A DNA stretch of 8,187 nucleotides from Candidatus Methanoplasma sp. GTDB lineage: Archaea > Thermoplasmatota > Thermoplasmata > Methanomassiliicoccales > Methanomethylophilaceae. A program made the position numbers and the translations under genes. The stretch covers positions 1 to 8,187 of the forward strand of contig JAIRUV010000027.1 of the NCBI GenBank assembly GCA_031254265.1, in the 5' to 3' direction. Numbering within the stretch: the first letter of the stretch is position 1; every line of letters begins with the position of its first letter. The notes beneath the pieces were generated by a model, which was not told the DNA's origin, searched no databases, and saw only the letters and a program-made list of their open reading frames with translations. Below, piece after piece: positions 1 through 5,996 of the stretch.

Positions 1-166
1 CCAGCTGATCGTGACCAGCGAACACGGCAAGATGATACGCATGAACGTGGACGAGATAAGGGAGACCGGACGCAACGCGAAAGGCGTACGCATAATGGAT
101 ATGAGGAACGGCGACAAGATAACCGCCGTCCAACCCATAATCCCCGAAGAAGAAGAGGAAAAATGA
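1..166 (+). CDS. gyrA: DNA gyrase subunit A, C-terminal end (partial)
   Basis: Only the last 54 codons are inside the window, read from base 2 to the TGA at 164-166. The translation contains QLIVTSEHGKMIRM, then ETGRNAKGVRIMDM, then GDKITAVQPI, and ends in five Glu and a Lys. This is the pattern of the final blade of the GyrA C-terminal beta-pinwheel, the domain that wraps DNA: a strand ending in a G-x-x-x-R turn, an 'R.A.GVR' loop, then 'GD.I..V'. In the family, GyrA is the breakage-reunion subunit of the A2B2 type II topoisomerase that introduces negative supercoils using ATP. The acidic tail is common in the family. The stop overlaps the next ATG as ATGA, so the two genes are probably co-translated. 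ParC/topoisomerase IV A is the main alternative. GyrA is preferred because ParC is not usual in archaea and the GVR-type blade motif is intact. Confidence 0.85.
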   Translation, partial: QLIVTSEHGKMIRMNVDEIRETGRNAKGVRIMDMRNGDKITAVQPIIPEEEEEK

Positions 167-507
167 AGCCGTCCGGGGGTAACGCGGGGACCATTGCAAT
201 GGTCATATCCGCTGTCGCGGTCTCCGTATCGGCCGCGGCAGCAGTGTTATCCATCGCCGGCGGGGACATGGTCCTTACCTCAATCTCCGTGATATCACTC
301 GTTGCCTTCGTGCTCTGCCTGATATACGCCAACGCCCTGAGGATCAAGATAGACGGGATGAAAAAGGCCGAAGAGGAGGTCCGGTGCCTCAGGCTTAAGA
401 AACCCGGCATCGAGAACGCGCATGACGAGATATACCCAAAGACCGGCAGCCCGGGCGGGACGTATGAAGAGGACATCGTTCCTAAAGGGAAGATGCCGAA
501 AGGATGA
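163..507 (+). CDS. Small two-helix membrane protein, unknown function
   Basis: This 114-residue protein is not one I recognise. Two hydrophobic stretches are clear: residues about 9-32 (Ala/Val/Ser-rich, very small side chains) and about 37-59 (Val/Leu/Ile-rich). A short Gly-Gly-Asp turn separates them, which suggests a helical hairpin. The rest, from about residue 60, is charged and hydrophilic, begins with Arg/Lys (RIKIDGMKKAEEE) and has Pro/Gly/Lys near the end. The positive-inside rule would place both tail and N-terminus in the cytoplasm. There is no cleavage site typical of a secreted protein. The start is set by the ATGA overlap with the gyrA stop, with GAGG (155-158) four bases upstream as a close-set ribosome site. 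Being downstream of gyrA suggests co-transcription but says little about function. It is a lineage-specific hypothetical as far as I can tell. Confidence 0.65.
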   Translation: MKPSGGNAGTIAMVISAVAVSVSAAAAVLSIAGGDMVLTSISVISLVAFVLCLIYANALRIKIDGMKKAEEEVRCLRLKKPGIENAHDEIYPKTGSPGGTYEEDIVPKGKMPKG

Positions 508-515
508 CGCAGTCA

Positions 516-530
516 GGAAACCTTATAATA
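516..530 (+). promoter_or_regulatory. BRE/TATA promoter of the tRNA-Phe gene
   Basis: A purine-rich element GGAAA (516-520) is followed by CC and the TATA-like TTATAATA (523-530). The centre of the TATA element is about 29 bases upstream of the first tRNA base (556), the normal archaeal spacing for transcription starting at or just before the mature 5' end. The tRNA therefore has its own promoter and does not depend on the gyrA operon. Confidence 0.65.
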
Positions 531-555
531 GAAAACCTGCAATAGGGGGAATTAC

Positions 556-631
556 GCCGTGGTAACTCAGTTGGGAGAGTGCATGACTGAAGATCATGAA
601 GTCGCTGGTTCGAGCCAGGCTCACGGCACCA
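556..631 (+). tRNA. tRNA-Phe (anticodon GAA), CCA encoded
   Basis: The 76 bases fold as a standard cloverleaf. The acceptor arms are GCCGTGG and TCACGGC (seven pairs, the last G-T), then discriminator A and genomic CCA. The D-stem is ACTC/GAGT with loop AGTTGGGA carrying the G18G19 pair. The anticodon stem CATGA/TCATG holds loop CTGAAGA, so the anticodon at positions 34-36 is GAA, reading Phe codons UUU and UUC. The variable loop is AAGTC and the T-loop TTCGAGC. The T-stem GCTGG/CAGGC is the odd part: it has one G-T wobble and one G-A mismatch (bases 607 and 617) when forced to five pairs. The length is exactly canonical and there is no intron. Identity is clear from the anticodon and the G..A acceptor ends typical of archaeal tRNA-Phe. 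Confidence 0.93.
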
Positions 632-691
632 TACATTATTTTGATATGATGCATATTCACCATGCTATCCTGCTGAGGAGGGCGGCGCTCT

Positions 692-853
692 TTGGAACCC
701 TATAAGATATTCATCGACAGAAGGACCAGCGAGCTCACGCTGATGCAGGTCCTGCAGGAGATCCAAAAGATACAGAAGGAGAACCCTGACTATGAGATAT
801 TCCTGGACGGGGATTCCAACGCCATCGTCGGAAAAAGAGTCATAAGGAGCTGA
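692..853 (+). CDS. 53-residue small protein, conserved-looking, unknown function
   Basis: A short frame starts with TTG at 692 and ends with TGA at 851-853. GAGGAGGG (675-682) lies nine bases before the TTG and is a very strong Shine-Dalgarno sequence. An in-frame ATG at 662 is stopped after four codons, so TTG is the only sensible start. The translation begins MEPYKIFIDRRTSELTLMQV, continues with an amphipathic helix (LQEIQKIQKE) and ends with a strand-like YEIFLDGDSNAIVGKRV. This beta-alpha-beta layout with a balanced charge pattern looks like a real folded domain rather than a chance frame. I do not recognise the family with certainty. It immediately precedes the DUF531 gene, whose reading frame begins around its stop codon, so the two are probably translated from one message. 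There are no cysteines, membrane segments or catalytic motifs. Confidence 0.7.
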   Translation: MEPYKIFIDRRTSELTLMQVLQEIQKIQKENPDYEIFLDGDSNAIVGKRVIRS

Positions 854-1398
854 TTGTCACGGCAGGCAGGATCACCATCGCGCTTTACAACTCATATGAC
901 CCCAATAAATTCAGGGAGCCCCACAGAAGGGTGATCGCCAGGACCGGAGGGTTGGCGATGGCCTACGATATGAACCTGGCCCTCATAGGGTTCCCGATCC
1001 CGGAAGATGTCAGGACCCCGGCGGAGATCGCAGAATGGGTGGCAGGAACGACAAGCATCGGAGAACACGGGGATTATTTCGTGCAGCTTGCCGAGAAAGG
1101 AAGGTTCAATAAGTTCCCGTACCCGTCAAAAGGGTTCCCGCCGCAGCTGGGAGAGCCGGTATTGACGACAAGCAGACCGGACGAAAAGAAGAGGACGAGC
1201 GTCGGCGCAGTGGCAGACATGGTAAGGAACGGGAAGAGCATCGTGCTGATATTCGGCATCGGGCCCCACGGGGTCCCGAAGGACATAGCCGCCATACCGG
1301 AATACCACATGGATGTCACCGGCGGAGGATACTCCCTTGAAACATGTACGGCCCTCGGGGCAGTATGCGGAGCGATAAGGTCCAAGCTCGATCAGTAA
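853..1398 (+). CDS. DUF531 family archaeal protein, SPOUT-like
   Basis: The frame is open from 796 to the TAA at 1396-1398. Its recognisable N-terminus reads RITIALYNSYDPNKF then PHRRVIARTGG, which begins at about base 868, well upstream of the first conventional start (GTG at 931). The 853 start given here is ATT overlapping the previous stop (TGATT) and is a best guess, giving 181 residues. A GTG start would remove about 26 conserved residues and has no usable ribosome site. The body contains NLALIGFP, TTSRPD, and a C-terminal FGIGPHGVPKD...YHMDVTGGGYSLETCTALGA (about residues 135-170). That segment resembles the trefoil-knot S-adenosylmethionine site of SPOUT RNA methyltransferases, so an RNA methylation role is inferred, not shown. 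The family is archaeal and uncharacterised as far as I know. It follows the 53-residue gene and converges on purM, overlapping its end by seven bases. Confidence 0.75.
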   Translation: MVTAGRITIALYNSYDPNKFREPHRRVIARTGGLAMAYDMNLALIGFPIPEDVRTPAEIAEWVAGTTSIGEHGDYFVQLAEKGRFNKFPYPSKGFPPQLGEPVLTTSRPDEKKRTSVGAVADMVRNGKSIVLIFGIGPHGVPKDIAAIPEYHMDVTGGGYSLETCTALGAVCGAIRSKLDQ

Positions 1399-2420
1399 TG
1401 ATCGTAAAGAATATTCCCGGGCTCGAAAAGGACCCCGTTCCCCTTCTCCACCCTTCCGACCACATCGGCATTCTTGCTGTCCCTGACGACCTCTGCAGCA
1501 TCATCCTCCGGAAGGATGATCATGAAGCCCATGCTCATGTTGAAGGTCTGGTACATCTCCTTCTCCTCAACGTCCCCCAGTTCCTGGATGATGCCGAATA
1601 TCGGGGCAGGGGCGACCGGGTCGTCTATCACATACCGCAACCCCTTTTTCATGCGCAGAAGGTTCCTAAGACCCCCTCCGGTTATGTTCGCGAGGCCGTG
1701 CACATCGTACTCCTTTGTTATCCCGAGCACCTGTCTGACATAGATCTCGGTGGGAGTGAGGAGTTCTGCGCCGATCGTGTCCGGCAGGCCTTTGAAACCG
1801 TCGCTAAGCGGAACATTCGATGACTCCAGGACCTTCCTTGCCAAAGTAAGTCCGTTGGAATGCACTCCAGACGATCTTAAACTGAGTATCACATCGCCCT
1901 CTCTGCATTTTTCACCGGTTATCTCGCGGCCCTTTTTCACAAACCCAAGGCAGGTCCCGGAGAGGTCCACTCCGTGCACCATCTCGGGGAGTACGGCTAT
2001 CTCTCCTCCCACGATCTCCATGTTCGAGATCTCCGCACCTTTCTGAAGGCCTATGCCGATCTCTTTTGTGACCGCATCATCGGGGCGGTCTATTGCGATA
2101 TAATCGACGAAGGACACAGGCTCGGAATTGACGCATATTGTGTCGTTCACATTCATTGCGATACAGTCGATGCCGACAGTGTCCCAGATGCCCAATTCTT
2201 TCGCTATCAGCAGTTTTGTTCCAACGCCGTCCGTTGCCAATGTGAGGTACATGTCCCCGAAGTCGATAAGACTTGCAAAAAGGCCGGGGAGGCGCACCAT
2301 CTGCCCTATGCCCTCCCTTCTGAACCTCAGCTCGTTCACCAAGGACCCTATGGCCTTTGATTTATCGTCAATGTTGACGCCCGCTTTTGAGTACGTCCAT
2401 CCTTTTGACATCTTATTCAT
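1392..2420 (-). CDS. purM: Phosphoribosylformylglycinamidine cyclo-ligase (AIR synthetase)
   Basis: The 342 residues match the usual PurM length. PurM closes the imidazole ring in purine synthesis: formylglycinamidine ribonucleotide plus ATP gives aminoimidazole ribonucleotide, ADP and phosphate, in the cytosol. Visible family motifs in order are ATDGVGTKL (residues 62-70, nucleotide-binding), GIDCIAMNVND (83-93, metal and phosphate region), GGEIAVLPEM (138-147), SSGVHSNGLTL (183-193), HGLANITGGGLRNLLR (241-256) and MYQTFNMSMGFM (289-300). The N-terminal TYSKAGVNID is also typical. Translation may start at the ATG at 2420 or at the in-frame ATG at 2411; the TATA position favours 2420 as a leaderless start. 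No other purine gene is adjacent, so purM stands alone, diverging from rlmE and converging on the DUF531 gene. All key motifs are intact. Confidence 0.96.
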   Translation of the reverse strand: MNKMSKGWTYSKAGVNIDDKSKAIGSLVNELRFRREGIGQMVRLPGLFASLIDFGDMYLTLATDGVGTKLLIAKELGIWDTVGIDCIAMNVNDTICVNSEPVSFVDYIAIDRPDDAVTKEIGIGLQKGAEISNMEIVGGEIAVLPEMVHGVDLSGTCLGFVKKGREITGEKCREGDVILSLRSSGVHSNGLTLARKVLESSNVPLSDGFKGLPDTIGAELLTPTEIYVRQVLGITKEYDVHGLANITGGGLRNLLRMKKGLRYVIDDPVAPAPIFGIIQELGDVEEKEMYQTFNMSMGFMIILPEDDAAEVVRDSKNADVVGRVEKGNGVLFEPGNILYDHY

Positions 2421-2440
2421 CGGATAATGGTCTCATCCTC

Positions 2441-2454
2441 TTATTTGTTTTCGT
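2441..2454 (-). promoter_or_regulatory. purM: Likely purM promoter (TATA-like element)
   Basis: On the minus strand the sequence CGAAAA-CAAATAA ends 20 bases before the purM ATG (2420). This is a purine-rich BRE-like run followed by an A/T-rich TATA-like box. Transcription starting about 25 bases downstream would begin at or next to the ATG, giving a leaderless message. That fits the absence of a well-placed Shine-Dalgarno sequence; the nearest GAGG is 16 bases from the ATG. Confidence 0.4.
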
Positions 2455-2494
2455 GATGACGCTCTCTTCTGAAAAACCGCGATCCACGCAAAAT

Positions 2495-2510
2495 GGTTTA
2501 TCGGTAAACC
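2495..2510. promoter_or_regulatory. Palindrome over the rlmE TATA region
   Basis: GGTTTATCGGTAAACC has perfect six-base arms (GGTTTA and TAAACC) around a four-base centre. Its left arm contains TTTAT (2497-2501), centred about 26 bases before the rlmE ATG, the spacing expected for the TATA box of a leaderless gene. A dimeric repressor bound here would block TBP. There is no Shine-Dalgarno sequence between it and the ATG. It could also be chance, since the arms are short. Confidence 0.35.
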
Positions 2511-2525
2511 CCATCCCTACATCCG

Positions 2526-3209
2526 ATGGCTCTGCACGACCGTTGGGTCCAGGAAAGGAAACACGAGCACTATTACAAACTGGCAAAGAAGCTCGAATAC
2601 AGATCCAGGGCATCCTTTAAGCTGATGCAGATAGACGACCGCTTCAGTATATTCAGAGAGGGGGACTCGGTCGTCGACCTCGGCGCATCGCCCGGCGGGT
2701 GGCTCCAGGTCGCAAAAGGACGTGTTGGCGACAGGGGGAAGGTAGTGGGCGTGGACCTACGATACATCAGGCCGATCGAGGGGGTCGCCACCATCATAGG
2801 AGACATAACCGAGGACCGCACCATGAAGGAGCTTCTGGATACGGTCGGAGGGAAGGTGGATGTCGTCCTTTCGGACATGGCGCCGAACATAGGCGGAAGT
2901 TACTCCACAGACCATGCAAGATCGGTCGACCTCTGCATGCATGCGGTCGCTGTATGCGACATGGTGCTTAAGAAAGAGGGCAGGATGGTGGTGAAGGTTT
3001 TCATGGGGGACATGATGGACTCTCTGGTGAAAGAACTGGAGCCGAGGTTCAGGTCCGTGAAGATACATTCTCCCCCCGCATCAAGGGATGCGTCCTCGGA
3101 AGTATATGTGATATCCAAAGGTTTCCTTGCCTCAAGGAATGTCAGGCCGAAGGAGATAAAGGAAGAGGAGAAGAGACCGGAGTTCACGGTCAAAGGCGGG
3201 ACCTTCTGA
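2526..3209 (+). CDS. rlmE: 23S rRNA 2'-O-methyltransferase (RlmE/FtsJ/RrmJ family)
   Basis: The 227 residues carry a Rossmann-fold methyltransferase of the FtsJ type. The N-terminus has the family signature YYKLAKKLEYRSRASFKL. The S-adenosylmethionine loop VVDLGASPGGWLQVA lies at residues 49-63, and the second acidic strand GVDL at 75-78. The catalytic K-D-K-E tetrad can be placed at Lys32, Asp117 (in SDMAPN), Lys157 (in VVKVF) and Glu192 (in SSEVY). In bacteria the enzyme methylates the ribose of the uridine in the 23S A-loop (U2552 in E. coli); archaeal members act on rRNA or tRNA, so the exact target is inferred. The last 20-odd residues are charged and variable; some archaeal members carry a TRAM domain there, but none is visible here. 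The gene diverges from purM and abuts the lhr stop codon. It is probably leaderless. Confidence 0.95.
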   Translation: MALHDRWVQERKHEHYYKLAKKLEYRSRASFKLMQIDDRFSIFREGDSVVDLGASPGGWLQVAKGRVGDRGKVVGVDLRYIRPIEGVATIIGDITEDRTMKELLDTVGGKVDVVLSDMAPNIGGSYSTDHARSVDLCMHAVAVCDMVLKKEGRMVVKVFMGDMMDSLVKELEPRFRSVKIHSPPASRDASSEVYVISKGFLASRNVRPKEIKEEEKRPEFTVKGGTF

Positions 3210-3212
3210 TCA
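3207..3212. other. Abutting convergent stop codons (TGATCA)
   Basis: The rlmE stop TGA (3207-3209) and the complement of the lhr stop TGA (3210-3212) sit back to back in the palindrome TGATCA. There is no intergenic sequence, so each transcript must terminate inside the opposing coding region. Confidence 0.9.
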
Positions 3213-5954
3213 GTCCCAGAAGCGTTTTGTCTTTGCATAGAGTATCTCCGCGTTCATTATGTCGCGGAGGAAATCATCCTCGTCGGCATGCATGCCCCTC
3301 AGTATCCTGGACGCGCTGTCCGGGCCGATGCCTCTGCCTGCCAGCACGATCGCCGCCCTATTCCCGTACTCGTTCACGAGGTTGGCGTTCCGGGATACTC
3401 TGAGGGCATCCTTCTTATCCTGTTCGCCGCGGTCCTTCATTTTTATGCTTTTTATGCCGTCCCTCTCGTAGCCTTTGAGAAGGGCGACCATGTTCCCATC
3501 GCATCTGGGACATTTCAAACGCTTGGGAGTGTCGGACACCCTGAGTCTCCATTGGTTCGTGCAGTTAAGGCATGAGGCGAACAGTACTTCCTCCTCCAGC
3601 CTTTTCTTCAGGGCCATCAGTATAGTGTGGTCCGCCCTCACGGGCTGCATCAGCTCCTTCGATCTCGTTATCCCCTCAAGGCCTATGTGGGACACGCCGC
3701 ACATCTCTATCTTTATCCTGCCTTCAGTCAGCGATCTGACAACAAGTTCGGCATTCTCTATGTCCAGGTCCTCCCACAGAACGATGTTTATCGCTTCGTT
3801 GTACGCGGGCGTATCCTTGTGGAGGTCGAAAAGGCGGTTGAAGTTGATGAAGCGGTGGTCCGCCCCTTTCTCGATTATGCCGAACTTCTTTGCGACATGG
3901 ACGAAACGCCATTTCAGATATGTCGAGTTCAGGATAGTGATCCTTGCCAAAGCCTCCACCGTCCCGGGCTTGATGGACCGGAACGTGTCCTCGAGGACCT
4001 TCTTATCGATGTTCCTGGGAAGTTCAAGGATTATGCGGTATGCGTCGGCAGACACTCCTATGCTCTCTCCCAGACGGGCTGTCAGAAGGGCGGAGTATAT
4101 CTTCCCGAATGTATCGTTGACCCTGCTGCCGAAGCAGCAGTTCAATATAGCCAGCCTGTCCCCTGTCTCAAGGGTCACGGTGTTGTCGGTGGGGACCGGC
4201 CATCTTGTCATCTGTTCGCCGATATACTCTCTGATCTTTTCGTAACAGTTCTCGTCGCCTGGATATCTTTCGAGGTCCATCTTGCGGCGCATCATCCCCA
4301 CTTCCATCGCCACCTCGAAAGGGACCGGTATGTCCGAACCCGCCCACGACGGGACCGACCCCACATCTTTCGCTTCCTCTACAAGGAGCTCATCCTCCCG
4401 CATCTCCACGATCCTCCAGGTCCTGCCTTTTGCGATGAACATGGCATACGGTTCGGCGAAGGATGCCACAAAGCTCTCGTCGAGGGTGCCGATGATCCCC
4501 CTTGTGCTTATGTCCCTGATAAGGTATGTTCTTTCATCAGGGATCATCGAGATATTGTCGTAGAAATACTGCATCCCTTTCTTCGAACGCCTGAACCCGT
4601 TCTCGTCCTCGAACACCATCTTTATCGATTTCAGCTGTTCGAGCACATCGTCCATATCAGAACGGGACAGCGTCTTGAACGCGTTCGATCTTCTGAATAT
4701 CCTGTACGCAAGTTCCCTGTCCGTGCGGCCGCTCATCGTCATTGCGACGAGCTGGTTCGCAAGCACTGTGAGGGGATTCGCGCGCCCCCTGAAATATTCA
4801 AGTTCTTTAGCATCGCTGCGCCTTGCCACCACCAGCGCCTCGGCCACCTCGTCGGGGGCTGTCGCAAGGATAACGGAGCGTATGACCTCCCCCCTCCTGT
4901 GCCCGGCGCGCCCGGCGCGTTGTATCATCCGCGACACCTCTCTGGGAGAGTTGTATTGTATGACGAGGTCGGCGGACCCGATGTCGATCCCCAGTTCCAA
5001 AGACGAGGTTGCGATCACTGCCTTAAGTTCACCGTTCTTGAACTGATCCTCTATACTGGTCCTGTTCTCCTTCGAGAGCGACCCGTGGTGCACATCGATG
5101 GAGAATTCCTCATCCCAGAGGCGATATCTCGCGGCAAGCCATTCGGCGGTCTCCCTTGTGTTGACGAAGAGCAGCGTGGACCTTCCAGACTCGATCAGCT
5201 TCCTGGCCCTCTTCATGACGGCCAGGATGTCCGGGTCGCTCTGGAGCCTGTCCAAAAGGACGGCGTCATCTTCATCGGAGGAAGGACACTCTACGACGAT
5301 GTCGAACTCTCTGTGGGTGTCGTGCTTGCACAGGACAATGTCCCTGCCCACGCCCGAAAGGAATTCTTTGACGTCCTCGACATCCCCCACGGTCGCGGAA
5401 AGGCCTATCCTCCGGAATTCTCCGCTCACCTCCGCCAGCCTCTCCAGGGCCACGCCCAGCTGCGCACCCCTTTCCGTGCTCGACAGCTCATGTATCTCGT
5501 CTATCACGACCCATTCCACATTCTTCAGGTGTTCTCTCAGCCGTTTGCCGGTAAAAAGCACCTGCAGGGTCTCAGGCGTTGTGATCAGTATCTCTGGAGC
5601 ATTCAGCGACTGTCTGTTCCTTTCCGCCTGCGAGGTGTCCCCGTGCCTCACTCCCACCGAAATACCCAGTTCCGTCCCGTAATCTTCCATCCTTTTCAGC
5701 ATGTCCCTGTTGAGCGCCCTGAGCGGCGTGACGTACAGGCAGCGTATCCCCTTCTTTCCTTTTGTTCTGAAGATGGAATCGAAGATCGGCAGCATCGCTG
5801 CCTCTGTCTTCCCGATGCCGGTAGGCGCCACCAGAAGCACGTTCTTTCCCGAGAGTATCTTCGGGATCACATCCTTCTGAGGGTCTGTCGGTTGCGTAAT
5901 GCCTCTGTCCCTCAAAGCAGAAACAAGCTCTGGACTAAGTTTATCGAACGACAT
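3210..5954 (-). CDS. lhr: Lhr-type superfamily 2 DEAD/DEAH helicase
   Basis: The 914 residues match archaeal Lhr (large helicase-related) proteins. Helicase motifs in order are Q-motif Gln26, Walker A APTGIGKT (43-50), Ia TPLRALNRD (76-84), TTPETLQ (125-131), Walker B DEIH (152-155), SAT (186-188), motif IV LFVNTRE (262-268), HHGSLSKE (289-296), motif V ATSSLELGID (315-324) and motif VI QRAGRAGHR (345-353). The middle region (about 400-780) is the winged-helix plus Lhr core that grips single strands. A C-terminal four-cysteine site, C795xxC798 and C815xxC818, should bind zinc. Lhr is an ATP-driven 3'-5' translocase on DNA and RNA-DNA hybrids, linked in the literature to replication-coupled repair and RNA metabolism. 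No Shine-Dalgarno sequence precedes the ATG. The T-run of a hairpin lies directly upstream, so the gene probably relies on its own weak promoter or on readthrough. Confidence 0.95.
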   Translation of the reverse strand: MSFDKLSPELVSALRDRGITQPTDPQKDVIPKILSGKNVLLVAPTGIGKTEAAMLPIFDSIFRTKGKKGIRCLYVTPLRALNRDMLKRMEDYGTELGISVGVRHGDTSQAERNRQSLNAPEILITTPETLQVLFTGKRLREHLKNVEWVVIDEIHELSSTERGAQLGVALERLAEVSGEFRRIGLSATVGDVEDVKEFLSGVGRDIVLCKHDTHREFDIVVECPSSDEDDAVLLDRLQSDPDILAVMKRARKLIESGRSTLLFVNTRETAEWLAARYRLWDEEFSIDVHHGSLSKENRTSIEDQFKNGELKAVIATSSLELGIDIGSADLVIQYNSPREVSRMIQRAGRAGHRRGEVIRSVILATAPDEVAEALVVARRSDAKELEYFRGRANPLTVLANQLVAMTMSGRTDRELAYRIFRRSNAFKTLSRSDMDDVLEQLKSIKMVFEDENGFRRSKKGMQYFYDNISMIPDERTYLIRDISTRGIIGTLDESFVASFAEPYAMFIAKGRTWRIVEMREDELLVEEAKDVGSVPSWAGSDIPVPFEVAMEVGMMRRKMDLERYPGDENCYEKIREYIGEQMTRWPVPTDNTVTLETGDRLAILNCCFGSRVNDTFGKIYSALLTARLGESIGVSADAYRIILELPRNIDKKVLEDTFRSIKPGTVEALARITILNSTYLKWRFVHVAKKFGIIEKGADHRFINFNRLFDLHKDTPAYNEAINIVLWEDLDIENAELVVRSLTEGRIKIEMCGVSHIGLEGITRSKELMQPVRADHTILMALKKRLEEEVLFASCLNCTNQWRLRVSDTPKRLKCPRCDGNMVALLKGYERDGIKSIKMKDRGEQDKKDALRVSRNANLVNEYGNRAAIVLAGRGIGPDSASRILRGMHADEDDFLRDIMNAEILYAKTKRFWD

Positions 5955-5961
5955 ATACTTG

Positions 5962-5990
5962 AAAAAAGAATATGCCGGGATGTCCCGGCA
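5962..5990 (-). terminator. Hairpin plus T-run after the hdrD-like gene
   Basis: On the minus strand, six bases after the TAA of the hdrD-like gene, TGCCGGGACATCCCGGCA forms a seven-pair GC-rich stem with a four-base loop. It is followed by TATTC and a run of six T. This resembles a factor-independent terminator, and T-runs alone terminate archaeal polymerase. It ends ten bases before the lhr ATG, so it would isolate or attenuate lhr from upstream transcription. Confidence 0.55.
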
Positions 5991-5996
5991 AATAGT

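Noticed and set aside
1074..1385. A 103-codon minus-strand frame within the DUF531 gene.
   Set aside because: The plus-strand frame has clear family motifs; the antisense translation has none and no start signals.
2453..2472. GTGATGA followed by CTGA, resembling C and D' boxes of an archaeal C/D guide RNA.
   Set aside because: No C' box or final D box follows at the right distance, no terminal stem is visible, and the segment lies over the purM promoter. Short boxes like these occur by chance.
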